64,000 bases of DNA from an uncultured Collinsella sp. (GCA_902492935.1 CABUNJ010000001.1:62001-126000); one strand, 5' to 3'. Shown: positions 8,778 to 17,315, counted from the stretch's first letter. Notes: a model not told the origin generated them from the letters alone. A program made the numbers and translations.

Positions 8778-8801
8778 TGCAAACCTTTCCGGGGCGATTA
8801 C

Positions 8802-9740
8802 TTATTTAGCGGAGACCTTGCCGCTGGCGTCCTTGACGACCTTCATGGCAGAGACGGGGATAAAGCCCTGCTCCTCGACGAGCTTGCCCTGGACGTCATC
8901 GGAAAGCATGAACTCCAGGAAGGCCTTGGTGGCCTCGTCGGCATCCTTAGCGCAGTACATGTGCTCGGTAGCCCAGATCTTGAAGGAGTCGTCGGTGACA
9001 TTCTTGCTCTTGGGCTCGACGCCCTCGACCTTGATGGCGTTGAACTTGGAGTCATCAAAGTGCGAGAAATCGAGGTAGGAGATGGCGTTGTCGGTGCTGC
9101 CCATCTGAGTCTGGACGTCGCCGGACTTGTCGAGCTCGGCGTCGCCCTTAAAGTCGACGGTCTCGTCGCCAAAGACGGCGGCCTCGAAGGTGGCGCGGGT
9201 ACCGGAGCCGGCCTTGCGGTTGAGAACGACGATAGTGGCGTCGTCGCCGCCGACCTCCTTCCAGTTGGTAATCTGACCGGAGAAGATACCCTTGAGCTGC
9301 TCGAGGGACAGGTCGTCGACCTTGACGTTCTTGGAGACGACGGGGCCCATGCCCACGACGGCAACCTCGTGGTCGACGAGGTTCTTGACTTGATCGGCCT
9401 CAAGCTTGGTCTCGGCGAAGACGTCGGAGTTGCCGATGGTGACGGTGCCGGCGGCGACAGCGGTCAGGCCCTTGCCCGAACCGTTACCCGAGCCGGAGAC
9501 GGAGACATCGGGGTTGGCGTCCATGAACTTCTCGGCAGCGGCCTCGACGAGAGCCTGGAACGAAGAGGCACCGTCGTAGGTCACCTCGCCGGAGACGGTC
9601 TCGGCAGCAGCGGCGCTACCCTTGTCGGCGGCATCGGATGCGCCGGAGCCGCCGCACCCAACGAGACCGAGACCGACGATGCTGGCAAGACCACCAGCGA
9701 GGCCGAGGAACTGACGACGAGAATAAGCCTGATCGAGCAT
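8802..9740 (-). CDS. pstS: Phosphate-binding lipoprotein PstS
   Basis: A 312-residue extracytoplasmic phosphate-binding protein that feeds PstCA. The signal peptide carries both a twin-arginine-like motif (YSRRQFLG) and a lipobox (LVGC), so it may be exported folded and then lipid-anchored. Phosphate-binding motifs include GSGNGSGKG and RKAGSGTRATFE. The ATG at 9740 follows AAAGGAAG; a longer frame extends upstream without a good ribosome site. It is first in pstSCAB, as expected for the most abundant component. A possible Pho box lies about 140 bases upstream. Confidence 0.95.
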   Translation of the reverse strand: MLDQAYSRRQFLGLAGGLASIVGLGLVGCGGSGASDAADKGSAAAAETVSGEVTYDGASSFQALVEAAAEKFMDANPDVSVSGSGNGSGKGLTAVAAGTVTIGNSDVFAETKLEADQVKNLVDHEVAVVGMGPVVSKNVKVDDLSLEQLKGIFSGQITNWKEVGGDDATIVVLNRKAGSGTRATFEAAVFGDETVDFKGDAELDKSGDVQTQMGSTDNAISYLDFSHFDDSKFNAIKVEGVEPKSKNVTDDSFKIWATEHMYCAKDADEATKAFLEFMLSDDVQGKLVEEQGFIPVSAMKVVKDASGKVSAK

Positions 9741-9884
9741 GATCTTCCTTTCATACATGCGATTCGCGGGCACCCTGCCCGCTTTGCTGTTTGGAAAGAT
9801 ACGACCCCGATCAGGCGACAACCGCGTTATCTGCGGTTTCTTACGGGCATTTGATAGACCCTTACCGCAAGCCCGGCCCAGCCT

Positions 9885-9903
9885 TTACAAACGGATAACA
9901 AAC
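9885..9903 (-). promoter_or_regulatory. Candidate Pho box upstream of pstS
   Basis: On the minus strand TTTGT occurs twice with exactly 11 bases between starts (plus-strand ACAAA at 9887-9891 and 9898-9902). Direct repeats with an 11-base period are the hallmark of PhoB/PhoP sites. The position upstream of pstS fits. The consensus match is loose, and no phoBR genes are in the window. Confidence 0.4.
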
Positions 9904-9944
9904 CCGCCACCAAGCATGACCCGCCTTTTACACCAATAAAAACA

Positions 9945-10013
9945 AAGTTGCGGTGAAATAGTTCCTGCTTGGCCATCAAATGGCCCATTCTAGGAACTAT
10001 TCCACCGCAACTT
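9945..10013. repeat. AGTTGCGGTG palindromic repeat, copy 1
   Basis: A 69-base near-perfect palindrome: AAGTTGCGGTGAAATAGTTC on the left and GAACTATTCCACCGCAACTT on the right, with an inner GGCC/GGCC hairpin. Related copies are at 16511 and 24343. It lies between pstS and the pepV-like stop codon. No T run follows, so it is not a standard terminator. Confidence 0.85.
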
Positions 10014-10034
10014 AGATTGGGAAACCGCGAGACC

Positions 10035-11471
10035 TTAAAGCTCTAATTCATTCAAACGGAGGATCGCAACAATGTAGATCTTGAGCGCCTGCTTGAGCTG
10101 GTCCTCGTTGGCGCACTCGTTGGGGCCGTGCATCTGGCCGCCCCACGCGGGCAGCTCCAGGCCAGTCTCCTCGGGGCCAAACGAGACGGCGCGGGCAAAG
10201 TTGCGTGCGTACGTGCCACCGCCCATGGCAAAGGGCTCAGCATGCTTGCCGGTGAACTCGTTATAGGTGTCAATCAGCGCCTTCACGGCCGGATCATCGG
10301 CAGAGACTGAGAACGGCACCTTAGCGCGACCCAGCTGGCACGTCACGCCAAAACGGCCCACGAGCGGGTCGAGCTGCTCGCGGATGGTATCGGCACTCGT
10401 GCTATCGGGGAAGCGCACGTCGATGACCTGCTCAATATGGCCATCCGCCACGCGGATGACGCCAGCGTTGCAGGTAAGCGGGCCAAACGCCGGACTCGTC
10501 GCATCGATACCCAGGCCGCGGCCATAGGCATCCGAATGCACAAAGGCCAGGAACTTGACGAACTCGTGCTCGGCAGGCGTCAGCAGGCGCTCGTCGCGTG
10601 CACCAAACGCGTCCTCGGCCTCGCGCAGATACGACACGATCAGGCCGACGGCGTTGATGGTGCCCTCAGGCATCGAAGCGTGGCCGCCAATACCGTGGGC
10701 GAAAATCTGCGCATGCCCGTTATCGAGCGTCGTGATCTCCAAGCGGTCGGCGTTCTCGACCGGCGCCGGCAGCTCATCAGCGGCAATCGCGAGCTCGCAG
10801 ATGGACTGCGACGGAATGGCATTGCTCGCCTCGGCGCCGCTCCAGGACACAATGCGCCCGCCGTCGATCTTGGGGCTCACGAACGTCGCCCCAAACTGGC
10901 CCTTCTCGGCATTGCAGACCGGGAACTCGGCATCGGGCGTAAACAGAAAGTCGGGGTTCGCGTAGTTCTCCAGATAATGGTGAACGTCGGACATGCTCAC
11001 TTCCTCATCGCAGCCCAGCAGCGCGCGGAAGGTATAGCGCGGCACAATGCCGTGCTTGAGCAGGTAGGCGCCGGCGTAGAGCGACAGCACGGCCGGACCC
11101 TTGTCGTCGATCACGCCACGGCCGAGCAGCCAGCCCTCGCGACGCTCCATCGCAAACGGGTCGGTGTTCCAGCCGGGGCCGGCGGGCACCACGTCCACGT
11201 GGCAGATGGTCGCGAGCTGCTTGTCGCCGCGACCCGGGATATCGGCGATGCCCACAAAGCCCTCGTCGTCGCTCGTCTGGTAACCGAGCTTTTGCGCAAT
11301 GCTGAGCGCGCAATCGAGCGCGTCACGAACCGGACGGCCAAACGGCGCGCCGGGCTCCGCATTGGCAGAAACCGCCACGGACGGATAGCTCACCAGCTGC
11401 TCGATATCGGCGACGACATCTTCCCAGACCTCGTCGACATACTCGGTAACGTTCTGCTCCACCTGATTCAT
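10035..11471 (-). CDS. M20-family dipeptidase (PepV-like)
   Basis: A 478-residue zinc peptidase of the M20 family, closest in shape to PepV dipeptidases. The metal-site motifs appear in order: ATICHVDVVPAGPGW (zinc His and following Asp), GVIDDKGP (bridging Asp), LLGCDEEVS (catalytic Glu pair), and GGQMHGPNE near the C-terminus (last zinc His). The lid domain sits between. The ATG at 11471 has a full AAGGAGGT site. The enzyme would cleave dipeptides in the cytoplasm. It is monocistronic by spacing, and copy 1 of the AGTTGCGGTG repeat lies just past its stop. Confidence 0.92.
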   Translation of the reverse strand: MNQVEQNVTEYVDEVWEDVVADIEQLVSYPSVAVSANAEPGAPFGRPVRDALDCALSIAQKLGYQTSDDEGFVGIADIPGRGDKQLATICHVDVVPAGPGWNTDPFAMERREGWLLGRGVIDDKGPAVLSLYAGAYLLKHGIVPRYTFRALLGCDEEVSMSDVHHYLENYANPDFLFTPDAEFPVCNAEKGQFGATFVSPKIDGGRIVSWSGAEASNAIPSQSICELAIAADELPAPVENADRLEITTLDNGHAQIFAHGIGGHASMPEGTINAVGLIVSYLREAEDAFGARDERLLTPAEHEFVKFLAFVHSDAYGRGLGIDATSPAFGPLTCNAGVIRVADGHIEQVIDVRFPDSTSADTIREQLDPLVGRFGVTCQLGRAKVPFSVSADDPAVKALIDTYNEFTGKHAEPFAMGGGTYARNFARAVSFGPEETGLELPAWGGQMHGPNECANEDQLKQALKIYIVAILRLNELEL

Positions 11472-11526
11472 GGACGACCTCCTTACCAATGAGCGACGGG
11501 TACGCCCGCCCCTCACATTACGTCTA

Positions 11527-12189
11527 TTAGATAGCGAAAAGTTTAGCAAGCTCGGCCACCGAGTGCACCACCGCATCGGCGCCCGCAGCCTCGTGCTCCC
11601 CCGGCGCCGCCGCACCCGAATAGATGCCAATGCACGGCACGCCCATCGCGTGCGCGCCCTCGACGTCGTTAAAGCGGTCGCCAATCATCACGGCCTCGTC
11701 CGCGGTCGCGCCCAGGGCCGCCAGCGCATCGCGGACCGAATCCGCCTTGGTCTCGCGGCCCTGCGGCGGATTCATGCCGACCACGGCCTCAAACTGAGAA
11801 AGCCCCAGTTCACCCACCATGTCAACGCACTTTGCCTCCATGCGCGACGTCGCCACGGCCAAGCGCTTGCCCTGGGCGACCAACCCATCCAGCAGCTCGG
11901 GGATCCCGTCAAACACGGGATACTCCTCCGTTCCCAGCTCGTCAAAAAAGGCGCGGTACTCGTCGGCCACCACAAGCGACTCCTCGCGGGAGAAGCCATA
12001 AAAGTCGTGAAAGCTCTTCCACAGGGGCGGCCCGATCATGCGGCGCAGGTCACCCATCTGCGCCTCCGAAAACCCGCGCGCGGCCAACGTCTTGCGCGTC
12101 GAGGTCATCACCGCCCGACCCGTATCGGCCACCGTGCCGTCAAAATCGAACAGCACAATCGGCCGCCTGCATATCGCCAGCGCCTCCAT
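11527..12189 (-). CDS. HAD-family phosphatase (phosphoglycolate phosphatase-like)
   Basis: A 220-residue HAD hydrolase of subfamily IA. Motif I is VLFDFDGTVADTG, motif II AVATSRMEAK, motif III the Lys of GRETKADSV, and motif IV GDRFNDVEGA. It resembles Gph/PgmB-like phosphatases, with a helical cap after motif I. Three possible starts lie close together (12222, 12195 and 12189); 12189 is preferred because GGGGAAGAGGG lies 6 bases upstream. It lies 55 bases upstream of the pepV-like gene on the same strand. The substrate is unknown. Confidence 0.88.
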   Translation of the reverse strand: MEALAICRRPIVLFDFDGTVADTGRAVMTSTRKTLAARGFSEAQMGDLRRMIGPPLWKSFHDFYGFSREESLVVADEYRAFFDELGTEEYPVFDGIPELLDGLVAQGKRLAVATSRMEAKCVDMVGELGLSQFEAVVGMNPPQGRETKADSVRDALAALGATADEAVMIGDRFNDVEGAHAMGVPCIGIYSGAAAPGEHEAAGADAVVHSVAELAKLFAI

Positions 12190-12345
12190 CGGCATCCCTC
12201 TTCCCCAGTTGATGATTTCCACACCGACACTTCAAACTGTTGACTATTCAACAATTGAACCTAGCAATGTAGAGCAACTCCACTATACTTGTCGCACTTT
12301 GCTCTCAGAAGGCGGCGCGCAGGCGCCCCAACGAAAGGTGCAATT

Positions 12346-13206
12346 ATGTCTTTTGCCATCATAACCGACTCCACGTCGGACATCTCCCCCGCCCGCGCCC
12401 AAGAGCTCGGTATTTACGTGATTCCGCTGCATGTGATTATCGAGGGTGAGGACCTGCTCGACCAGGTGCAAATTACCGCCCAGGAGTACATCGCGCGCAT
12501 GGCCGGCTCCGAGCAGCTGCCGCACACCTCGCAGCCGAGTGCCGGCGAGTTCAAGGCGCTCTTTGACCGCGTGCTCGCCGACGGCCACGACAGCGCCATC
12601 TTTATCTCGCTGTGCAGCGAGTGGTCCGCCTGCTATGCCAACGCCAGCCTGACGGCCGAAACTCACGAGCTCGACGTGCGCTGCATCGATTCGCGCACCG
12701 GCTCGGGCGCCGAGGGCCTGCTGGTGGAGTACGCGCTGGCCATGCGCGAGGACGGCCGCAGCCTGGACGAGACCGAGGCGCAGATCCGCGCGACGCTGCC
12801 CGACGCCCACCTGCTGCTGATTCCCCGCACGCTCGAGAACCTCGTTAAGAACGGCCGCGCGCCCAAGCTCGCCGGCCAGCTCACGCAAATGCTCAACATT
12901 CGCCTGGCCGTTTCGCCGGAGTGGAAATCGGGCGAGATCAAGGCCATCAAAAAGGGCCGCGGCGCCAAGCGCATCGTTGCCAACACCATGGCCGATTGCC
13001 TCGCATTTTTGGCCGAGCATCCGAGCTCCAGCGTGCGCGTACTCACGACCGGCGCCGCCGAGGAGCAGGAACTCGTCAGCCAAGCGCTCGCAGGCCAAGA
13101 CTATGTAGACGCCGGCACCGGCCCCATCGGCTGCACCATCGCCACCCATGTAGGCGTCGACGCCATCGCCATCAGCTACTGTCCCCGCTACCAACCTGCC
13201 AATTAG
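12346..13206 (+). CDS. DegV-family fatty-acid-binding protein
   Basis: A 286-residue DegV protein. This family (FakB in firmicutes) binds a fatty acid and presents it to the kinase FakA. The N-terminal TDSTSDIS and the TSQPS motif line the lipid head-group site, and EWSACYANAS matches the family SGTYQSA motif. The ATG at 12346 follows GAAAGGTG. A second DegV protein is encoded at 32148, and no fakA gene is in view. The last codons (YQPAN) lie inside a palindromic repeat, so the C-terminus may have been reshaped by a repeat insertion. Confidence 0.92.
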   Translation: MSFAIITDSTSDISPARAQELGIYVIPLHVIIEGEDLLDQVQITAQEYIARMAGSEQLPHTSQPSAGEFKALFDRVLADGHDSAIFISLCSEWSACYANASLTAETHELDVRCIDSRTGSGAEGLLVEYALAMREDGRSLDETEAQIRATLPDAHLLLIPRTLENLVKNGRAPKLAGQLTQMLNIRLAVSPEWKSGEIKAIKKGRGAKRIVANTMADCLAFLAEHPSSSVRVLTTGAAEEQELVSQALAGQDYVDAGTGPIGCTIATHVGVDAIAISYCPRYQPAN

Positions 13207-13229
13207 GGACAGGTTTATTTTGGCAGGTT
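13193..13229. repeat. REP-like hairpin containing the degV stop codon
   Basis: AACCTGCCAA at 13193-13202 is an exact inverted match to TTGGCAGGTT at 13220-13229. The left arm codes the last residues of DegV and the stop TAG lies in the loop next to AGGGACAGG, a string shared in part with the REP-like palindromes at 5936 and 19612. Confidence 0.6.
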
Positions 13230-13514
13230 TTATCTGGGCAAACGTCCAGCGCCAACAAATACCAGCCTGACAAGATCGGGCAGGCAGGGGCTGTCGAACA
13301 ACCAAGGTACAGTCAGCCGTAGCAAAGCCATCATGCCGGCGCGCCCCAACTCAAGGCGCGCCGGCATCCCTTTAGGAATTGCGGCGGGAAAGGGGCCGAA
13401 TAGTCGAAAGACAGCGAACCGTTGAATGCCGCTCACGGAGCGGCACCCCACTATCACCGAACCAAAATCAAAGTCGAGTATCTCAAATAGCCGAAATGGC
13501 GTACCCTCATCCCA
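13230..13514. other. Intergenic region between degV and the TOTE genes
   Basis: No gene is visible in these 285 bases. They hold a strong GC hairpin at 13333-13367 (listed separately) and a small hairpin at 13427-13446 (TGCCGCTC/GAGCGGCA). No clear promoter or ribosome site precedes the next gene. Confidence 0.5.
13333..13373 (+). terminator. Probable terminator downstream of degV
   Basis: ATGCCGGCGCGCC pairs exactly with GGCGCGCCGGCAT (13355-13367) and is followed by CCCTTT. The T run is short, so termination is likely but not certain. Confidence 0.55.
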
Positions 13515-14921
13515 ATGAACGCTGACAAGAATGGCATTCAAATGAGCAACGCCGTGCATCAATACGCCCTTTTCGGGAACGCCTTATTCAAACTCAATAA
13601 AACGGTTGTCCACGCTTCGGATCCGCGTAAGCAAATCGTAATCTGTAGCAACGGTCCAGACATCCGTTACGCAACACTCGAAGAATGGGACAAAGCCGGC
13701 AAATCTTTCGGCGAACGTGCACAGACCGAGGGCATCGTTACCAGCGCGAGCCCAGCGCGCGACAAACTCGAGCTTTTTCGCAATCTTTTTACCGGCCGCA
13801 AAGATGTGCACGCTCACGGGTATCGCAGAAAAGACGGGGGCATCGGCTATACACCCGCCTGCGCAAATGAGTGGAAGCCAGGCATTTGCCCCAAAGCAAA
13901 CCATCAGAGAATTAAATGCGCTGAATGTCGCAGCCGCACATTCCTTGAGCTGAACGATGCCGCCATTATCGCCCATTTCAAAGGCAGCGACGACAGGCTC
14001 CGGGACGTCATAGGTCAATATGTTCTCGACAAAGACTGCAACACAAATGTCCTTGTCATTGATTTTGACAAAGCCGATTGGAAAGAAGCGACAAGCGCTA
14101 TCAGGCTTGTCGTAAAAAACCATGGAATTAACGCTGCGGTCGAGCGATCAAGGTCAGGCAACGGCGCGCATATCTGGTTTTTCTTCCTAGAACCTATAAA
14201 CGCAAAGACAGCACGAGATTTCGGTAGCTGCCTTATCGCCGAAGCAGCGGCACTCAACAAGACAATCACCTTCGAAGCCTTTGACCGAATGATACCCGCG
14301 CAGTCCACCATTCCTGAAGGCGGCTTTGGAAATCTCATTGCGCTGCCCTTTCAGGGGAAAGCGCAGCGGGAAGGAAACAGCGTATTTGTTGACGAACGAT
14401 TCGAGCCCTTTCCCGACCAATGGCTTTACCTTTCGCAAATCCAACTAATCTCGCGTGCGACGGTGGACCGTCTGATCGAGGACACCGAAAACAAACCGCT
14501 TGGAATAGCAACAGCTACAGCGACAAACAAAACCAGGCGCAATGTCCAAAAGCCACGAAAGCGGCTCCCGCTCACGCCACGAGACTTCCCCTCGAACCTG
14601 CCCGTCACACAAGCCGATATGCTCTACATCCCCGAAAAGTCTCTGAGCCCGGTAGCTCAAATGGAAGTCCGCAGGCTTGCGACATTTGCCAACCCGGAGT
14701 TCTTCCGTGCGCAATCTATGCATCAATCAGTATTCGGCAAACCGCGACTCATAGACCTCAGCGAACTTAGAGATGGCCGCGTCGCGATTCCCAGAGGCTG
14801 CAAAGCCCAACTTGATCAGCTGCTTCAAGAAGCCCACGTTACTGCCCATTATTCAGACGAACGCAGCACGGGCAATCCAATTGAGATGGCATTCAAAGGG
14901 ACCCTTCATCCCGAACAGTAA
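13515..14921 (+). CDS. TOTE-type archaeo-eukaryotic primase part of a split conflict-system protein
   Basis: A 468-residue protein matching the primase half of TOTE conflict-system proteins. A Cys-rich segment (GYTPACANEW, then CPK..KCAEC) lies near residues 115-137. The primase acid motif is VIDFDKADW near 180-188, and the nucleotide-site motif is RSGNGAHIWFFF near 212-223, followed by QSTIPEGGFGNLIALPFQ, the usual TOTE signature. The frame ends at TAA (14919-14921) in GTLHPEQ, exactly where intact homologues continue into the helicase, and the downstream helicase is in the same frame. GC content is near 53% in a sampled line, against about 68% in degV, which suggests transfer. No ribosome site is obvious. 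Primase identity is strong; function as defence is from the family. Confidence 0.8.
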   Translation: MNADKNGIQMSNAVHQYALFGNALFKLNKTVVHASDPRKQIVICSNGPDIRYATLEEWDKAGKSFGERAQTEGIVTSASPARDKLELFRNLFTGRKDVHAHGYRRKDGGIGYTPACANEWKPGICPKANHQRIKCAECRSRTFLELNDAAIIAHFKGSDDRLRDVIGQYVLDKDCNTNVLVIDFDKADWKEATSAIRLVVKNHGINAAVERSRSGNGAHIWFFFLEPINAKTARDFGSCLIAEAAALNKTITFEAFDRMIPAQSTIPEGGFGNLIALPFQGKAQREGNSVFVDERFEPFPDQWLYLSQIQLISRATVDRLIEDTENKPLGIATATATNKTRRNVQKPRKRLPLTPRDFPSNLPVTQADMLYIPEKSLSPVAQMEVRRLATFANPEFFRAQSMHQSVFGKPRLIDLSELRDGRVAIPRGCKAQLDQLLQEAHVTAHYSDERSTGNPIEMAFKGTLHPEQ

Positions 14922-14936
14922 ATTGCCGCCGACCAG

Positions 14937-16469
14937 ATGCTTGAATACGAAGACGGAATCATGTCTGCGCCAACGGGCTTCGGCAAAACCGTCATCGGAG
15001 CTTATCTTATTGCCACCGTTGGTCTTCCGGCGCTCGTCATTGTTCCAAAGACTGCGCTCATAGCCCAATGGAAATCGCAGCTCGAACGATTTCTTGACAT
15101 TACGGACACCAGAGAGCCGGTCCGAACGCCAAAAGGACGAATCAGCAAAAAGCAACCTCCCCTTATTGGACAAATCGGAGGGGGCAAAACCGCCGTCAGC
15201 GGCCTTATCGACGTCGCTTCCTTTCAGTCGCTATCTGGCAAAGACTCCCAAACCGGGGAGCCGATAGTTAAGGACCTTGTTCGTAATTACGGCCTCATTA
15301 TCTGCGACGAATGCCACCATGCTGCCGCGCCACAGCTCGAGCTCGTCCTCAAGTCCGCTCCAGCCAAATATGTATATGGCCTTTCCGCGACACCCGAGCG
15401 CTCCGACGGACTCACGCGGGCGCTCTCGATGCTCTGCGGCCCGCTTCGCTATGTCATCGATCCAAAAACGCAGGCAATTCAGCAGGGCATCCAGCGCATC
15501 GTTCGACCGAGATTTACCGGCATTCGGCTATCCGCCTACGAGCCGGATGCAAGCTTCAATCAGATTCTCGATATGCTGTGTGCACATGCGGCAAGAAACG
15601 AATTGATTGTCGATGACGCCCTCGAAGCAGCGTCAAACGGTCGACATCCGCTCATACTATCCAAAAGGAAAAAGCATGCTGAGGAACTGTTCAGGTTGCT
15701 TAATGATCGCAGACACGAGCCCATACTCTTAACTGGAGAAATCGGCGCCAAAGAAAGAAAAGCGATACTGAACAGTCTTCCCGGCTTTGAGCATGAACAT
15801 CGGATCATCGTCGCCACCGAAAGCCTTCTGAGCGAGGGCTTCGATCTGTCCTACCTTGACGCCCTATTCATCGCCACGCCGATATCTTGGGACGGCAGCG
15901 TAACGCAGCAGGTGGGCAGACTGCATAGAAGCCACGAGGGCAAGCAACAGGTTGAGATATTCGACTACATTGACCTGTCGATACCCATGCTCGCCCGCAT
16001 GTACCAGAAGAGACTCAAGACGTACGCCAAACTGGGGTACGAAATATATTCAGTAGAGGCCAGCGAGCAACCCGATTACAACATTCTCATAGAGCCGGCA
16101 AACGCTATTGAGGCATTAATTAAAGACATCACCAGTGCCACAAAGAGCGCCTTTATAGCCGCATCCTACGCATCCGCCGCATGCCTCGCGAAACTCACCG
16201 CCACACTCGCAGGCGCAGCCGCCCGTGGGATTACCCTTGAGATTTATGTTGCCTCAACTCCGCGCGATGACGCGAAAGCGATTTTTGCCGAGATGAACGT
16301 CGACTATTCCGTCAAGGCCAAAGGGCGGCTTTGCGCGGCCGTGATTGACGAGGAAACTGTCTGGTACGGGACTATTCCGCTGCTGGCATTCCCCAAGAAA
16401 GAAGACCGCAGCATCCGTTTCAAAAGCAACGAAGTCGCCGCTGAGTTTTTGAGCGAAATCCAGCAATGA
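14937..16469 (+). CDS. SF2 helicase with degenerate PLD-like tail (second part of the TOTE protein)
   Basis: A 510-residue DEAD/DEAH-type helicase in the same frame as the primase and 15 bases past its stop codon. Motifs: SAPTGFGKT (Walker A, near residue 11), ICDECHH (motif II), GLSATPERSDG (motif III), LLSEGFDL and QQVGRLHR (motifs V-VI). The last 110 residues look like the PLD-nuclease-like domain of TOTE proteins and keep VWYGTIPLLAF, but the expected H-x-K before the Asp reads R-L-C, so nuclease activity is doubtful. The start codon has no ribosome site and the natural N-terminus is probably the CAA-to-TAA position just upstream. It may be a pseudogene half, a readthrough product, or made by reinitiation. 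Confidence 0.78.
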   Translation: MLEYEDGIMSAPTGFGKTVIGAYLIATVGLPALVIVPKTALIAQWKSQLERFLDITDTREPVRTPKGRISKKQPPLIGQIGGGKTAVSGLIDVASFQSLSGKDSQTGEPIVKDLVRNYGLIICDECHHAAAPQLELVLKSAPAKYVYGLSATPERSDGLTRALSMLCGPLRYVIDPKTQAIQQGIQRIVRPRFTGIRLSAYEPDASFNQILDMLCAHAARNELIVDDALEAASNGRHPLILSKRKKHAEELFRLLNDRRHEPILLTGEIGAKERKAILNSLPGFEHEHRIIVATESLLSEGFDLSYLDALFIATPISWDGSVTQQVGRLHRSHEGKQQVEIFDYIDLSIPMLARMYQKRLKTYAKLGYEIYSVEASEQPDYNILIEPANAIEALIKDITSATKSAFIAASYASAACLAKLTATLAGAAARGITLEIYVASTPRDDAKAIFAEMNVDYSVKAKGRLCAAVIDEETVWYGTIPLLAFPKKEDRSIRFKSNEVAAEFLSEIQQ

Positions 16470-16510
16470 GGAGAACCGGGGGCCGCAGCAGCGAACGGGG
16501 CGCCCCTATC

Positions 16511-16578
16511 AGTTGCGGTGAAATAGGGACTGCATTTGGCTTAGCAACCGCGAATCAATCCCTATTCCACCGCAACTT
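16511..16578. repeat. AGTTGCGGTG palindromic repeat, copy 2
   Basis: AGTTGCGGTGAAATAGGGA pairs with TCCCTATTCCACCGCAACTT. The outer 13 bases match copies 1 and 3; the inner arm reads ATAGGGA/TCCCTAT instead of ATAGTTCC. It lies between the convergent ends of the helicase and toxin genes. Confidence 0.85.
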
Positions 16579-16590
16579 GGAAATCGGCGA

Positions 16591-16899
16591 TCAGCCCAGC
16601 GGACCCTGAAACAGCTCCTGATGAGTGCCCATTCTCACCAGCCTAATCACTGGGTTAGTCTTATGGGGAAGATAAAGAACGACCACATCGACCAAGCCAT
16701 CGGATAGGTGGAAATCGATGTGGCCGTTGTAGTTTCCGCCCGGGTTTGAGAGCTCGTGGGCGCCATACTCCGCCGGAAGTGACCCATGAGCCACAAGCTC
16801 TGCAACCGCCGCTTTAAACTCACTTTTTAGCTGCGGATGCATGCGCATCGTTCGTTTGTAGTCCACCTTAAATTGAGCCTCGACTTTAATCTCGAACAT
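16591..16899 (-). CDS. YafQ/RelE-family mRNA interferase toxin
   Basis: A 102-residue protein of the RelE/ParE superfamily, YafQ branch. Evidence is the small basic fold, the GHIDFHLSDGLVDVVVLY core strands, and the GTHQELF tail, where the His matches the YafQ catalytic His. Such toxins cut mRNA on the ribosome when freed from antitoxin. Its ATG lies 2 bases after the stop of the antitoxin gene, the normal antitoxin-toxin order. The pair adjoins the split TOTE gene and has GC content lower than the flanking genes. Confidence 0.88.
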   Translation of the reverse strand: MFEIKVEAQFKVDYKRTMRMHPQLKSEFKAAVAELVAHGSLPAEYGAHELSNPGGNYNGHIDFHLSDGLVDVVVLYLPHKTNPVIRLVRMGTHQELFQGPLG

Positions 16900-16901
16900 C
16901 G

Positions 16902-17201
16902 CTATTCCTCATCGAGGAACGATATAAGCTCATCAGCGTTATTGAATGACGGGCTGTCGTCCGGCAAAATCCCCAACTCGTGAGCCTCGGCGATCACCAT
17001 GGCGCGTCTCGTCGCCTCGTTGGGCACCTCCGCCCTTCCTACGATCTCAAAAGGAATCTTTCGCTGATTTACCAGCTGCCGAACAGCAAGGTTGAGATAC
17101 GAATTGAGACTCAGACCAACTGTATCCAAGAACTCAGTCGCCTGCTCCTTGAGCCCCTCTTCGATGCGAACCGTCGTAGGCTTAACCGTTGCAGTAGACA
17201 T
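16902..17201 (-). CDS. RelB/DinJ-family antitoxin
   Basis: A 99-residue antitoxin. The N-terminal KPTTVRIEEGLKEQATEFLD segment is the ribbon-helix-helix DNA-binding domain; the C-terminal half (NNADELISFLDEE) would wrap the toxin. The start at 17201 has a GAGGAGGT site; an upstream frame extends to 17294 but lacks one. It should neutralise the adjoining YafQ-like toxin and repress the operon. Confidence 0.9.
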   Translation of the reverse strand: MSTATVKPTTVRIEEGLKEQATEFLDTVGLSLNSYLNLAVRQLVNQRKIPFEIVGRAEVPNEATRRAMVIAEAHELGILPDDSPSFNNADELISFLDEE

Positions 17202-17315
17202 ACGCGACCTCCTCGCCCTCGTCTTTTGCATCAGTATACCCAATATAAATGGCAACCTGACGTTAGATAGCATCAGATTGCCATGCATATTCATGTCGCG
17301 GTAGACACGATTGCT

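Noticed and set aside
7755..9854. Plus-strand frame of 699 codons across pstC and pstS
   Set aside because: It is antisense to two well-supported pst genes and is a low-complexity Asp/His/Gly translation.
12240..12289. Sigma-70 promoter for degV (TTGACT at 12240, TATACT at 12284)
   Set aside because: The two boxes are separated by far more than 17 bases, so they do not form one promoter; either could be part of another, but this is not supported.
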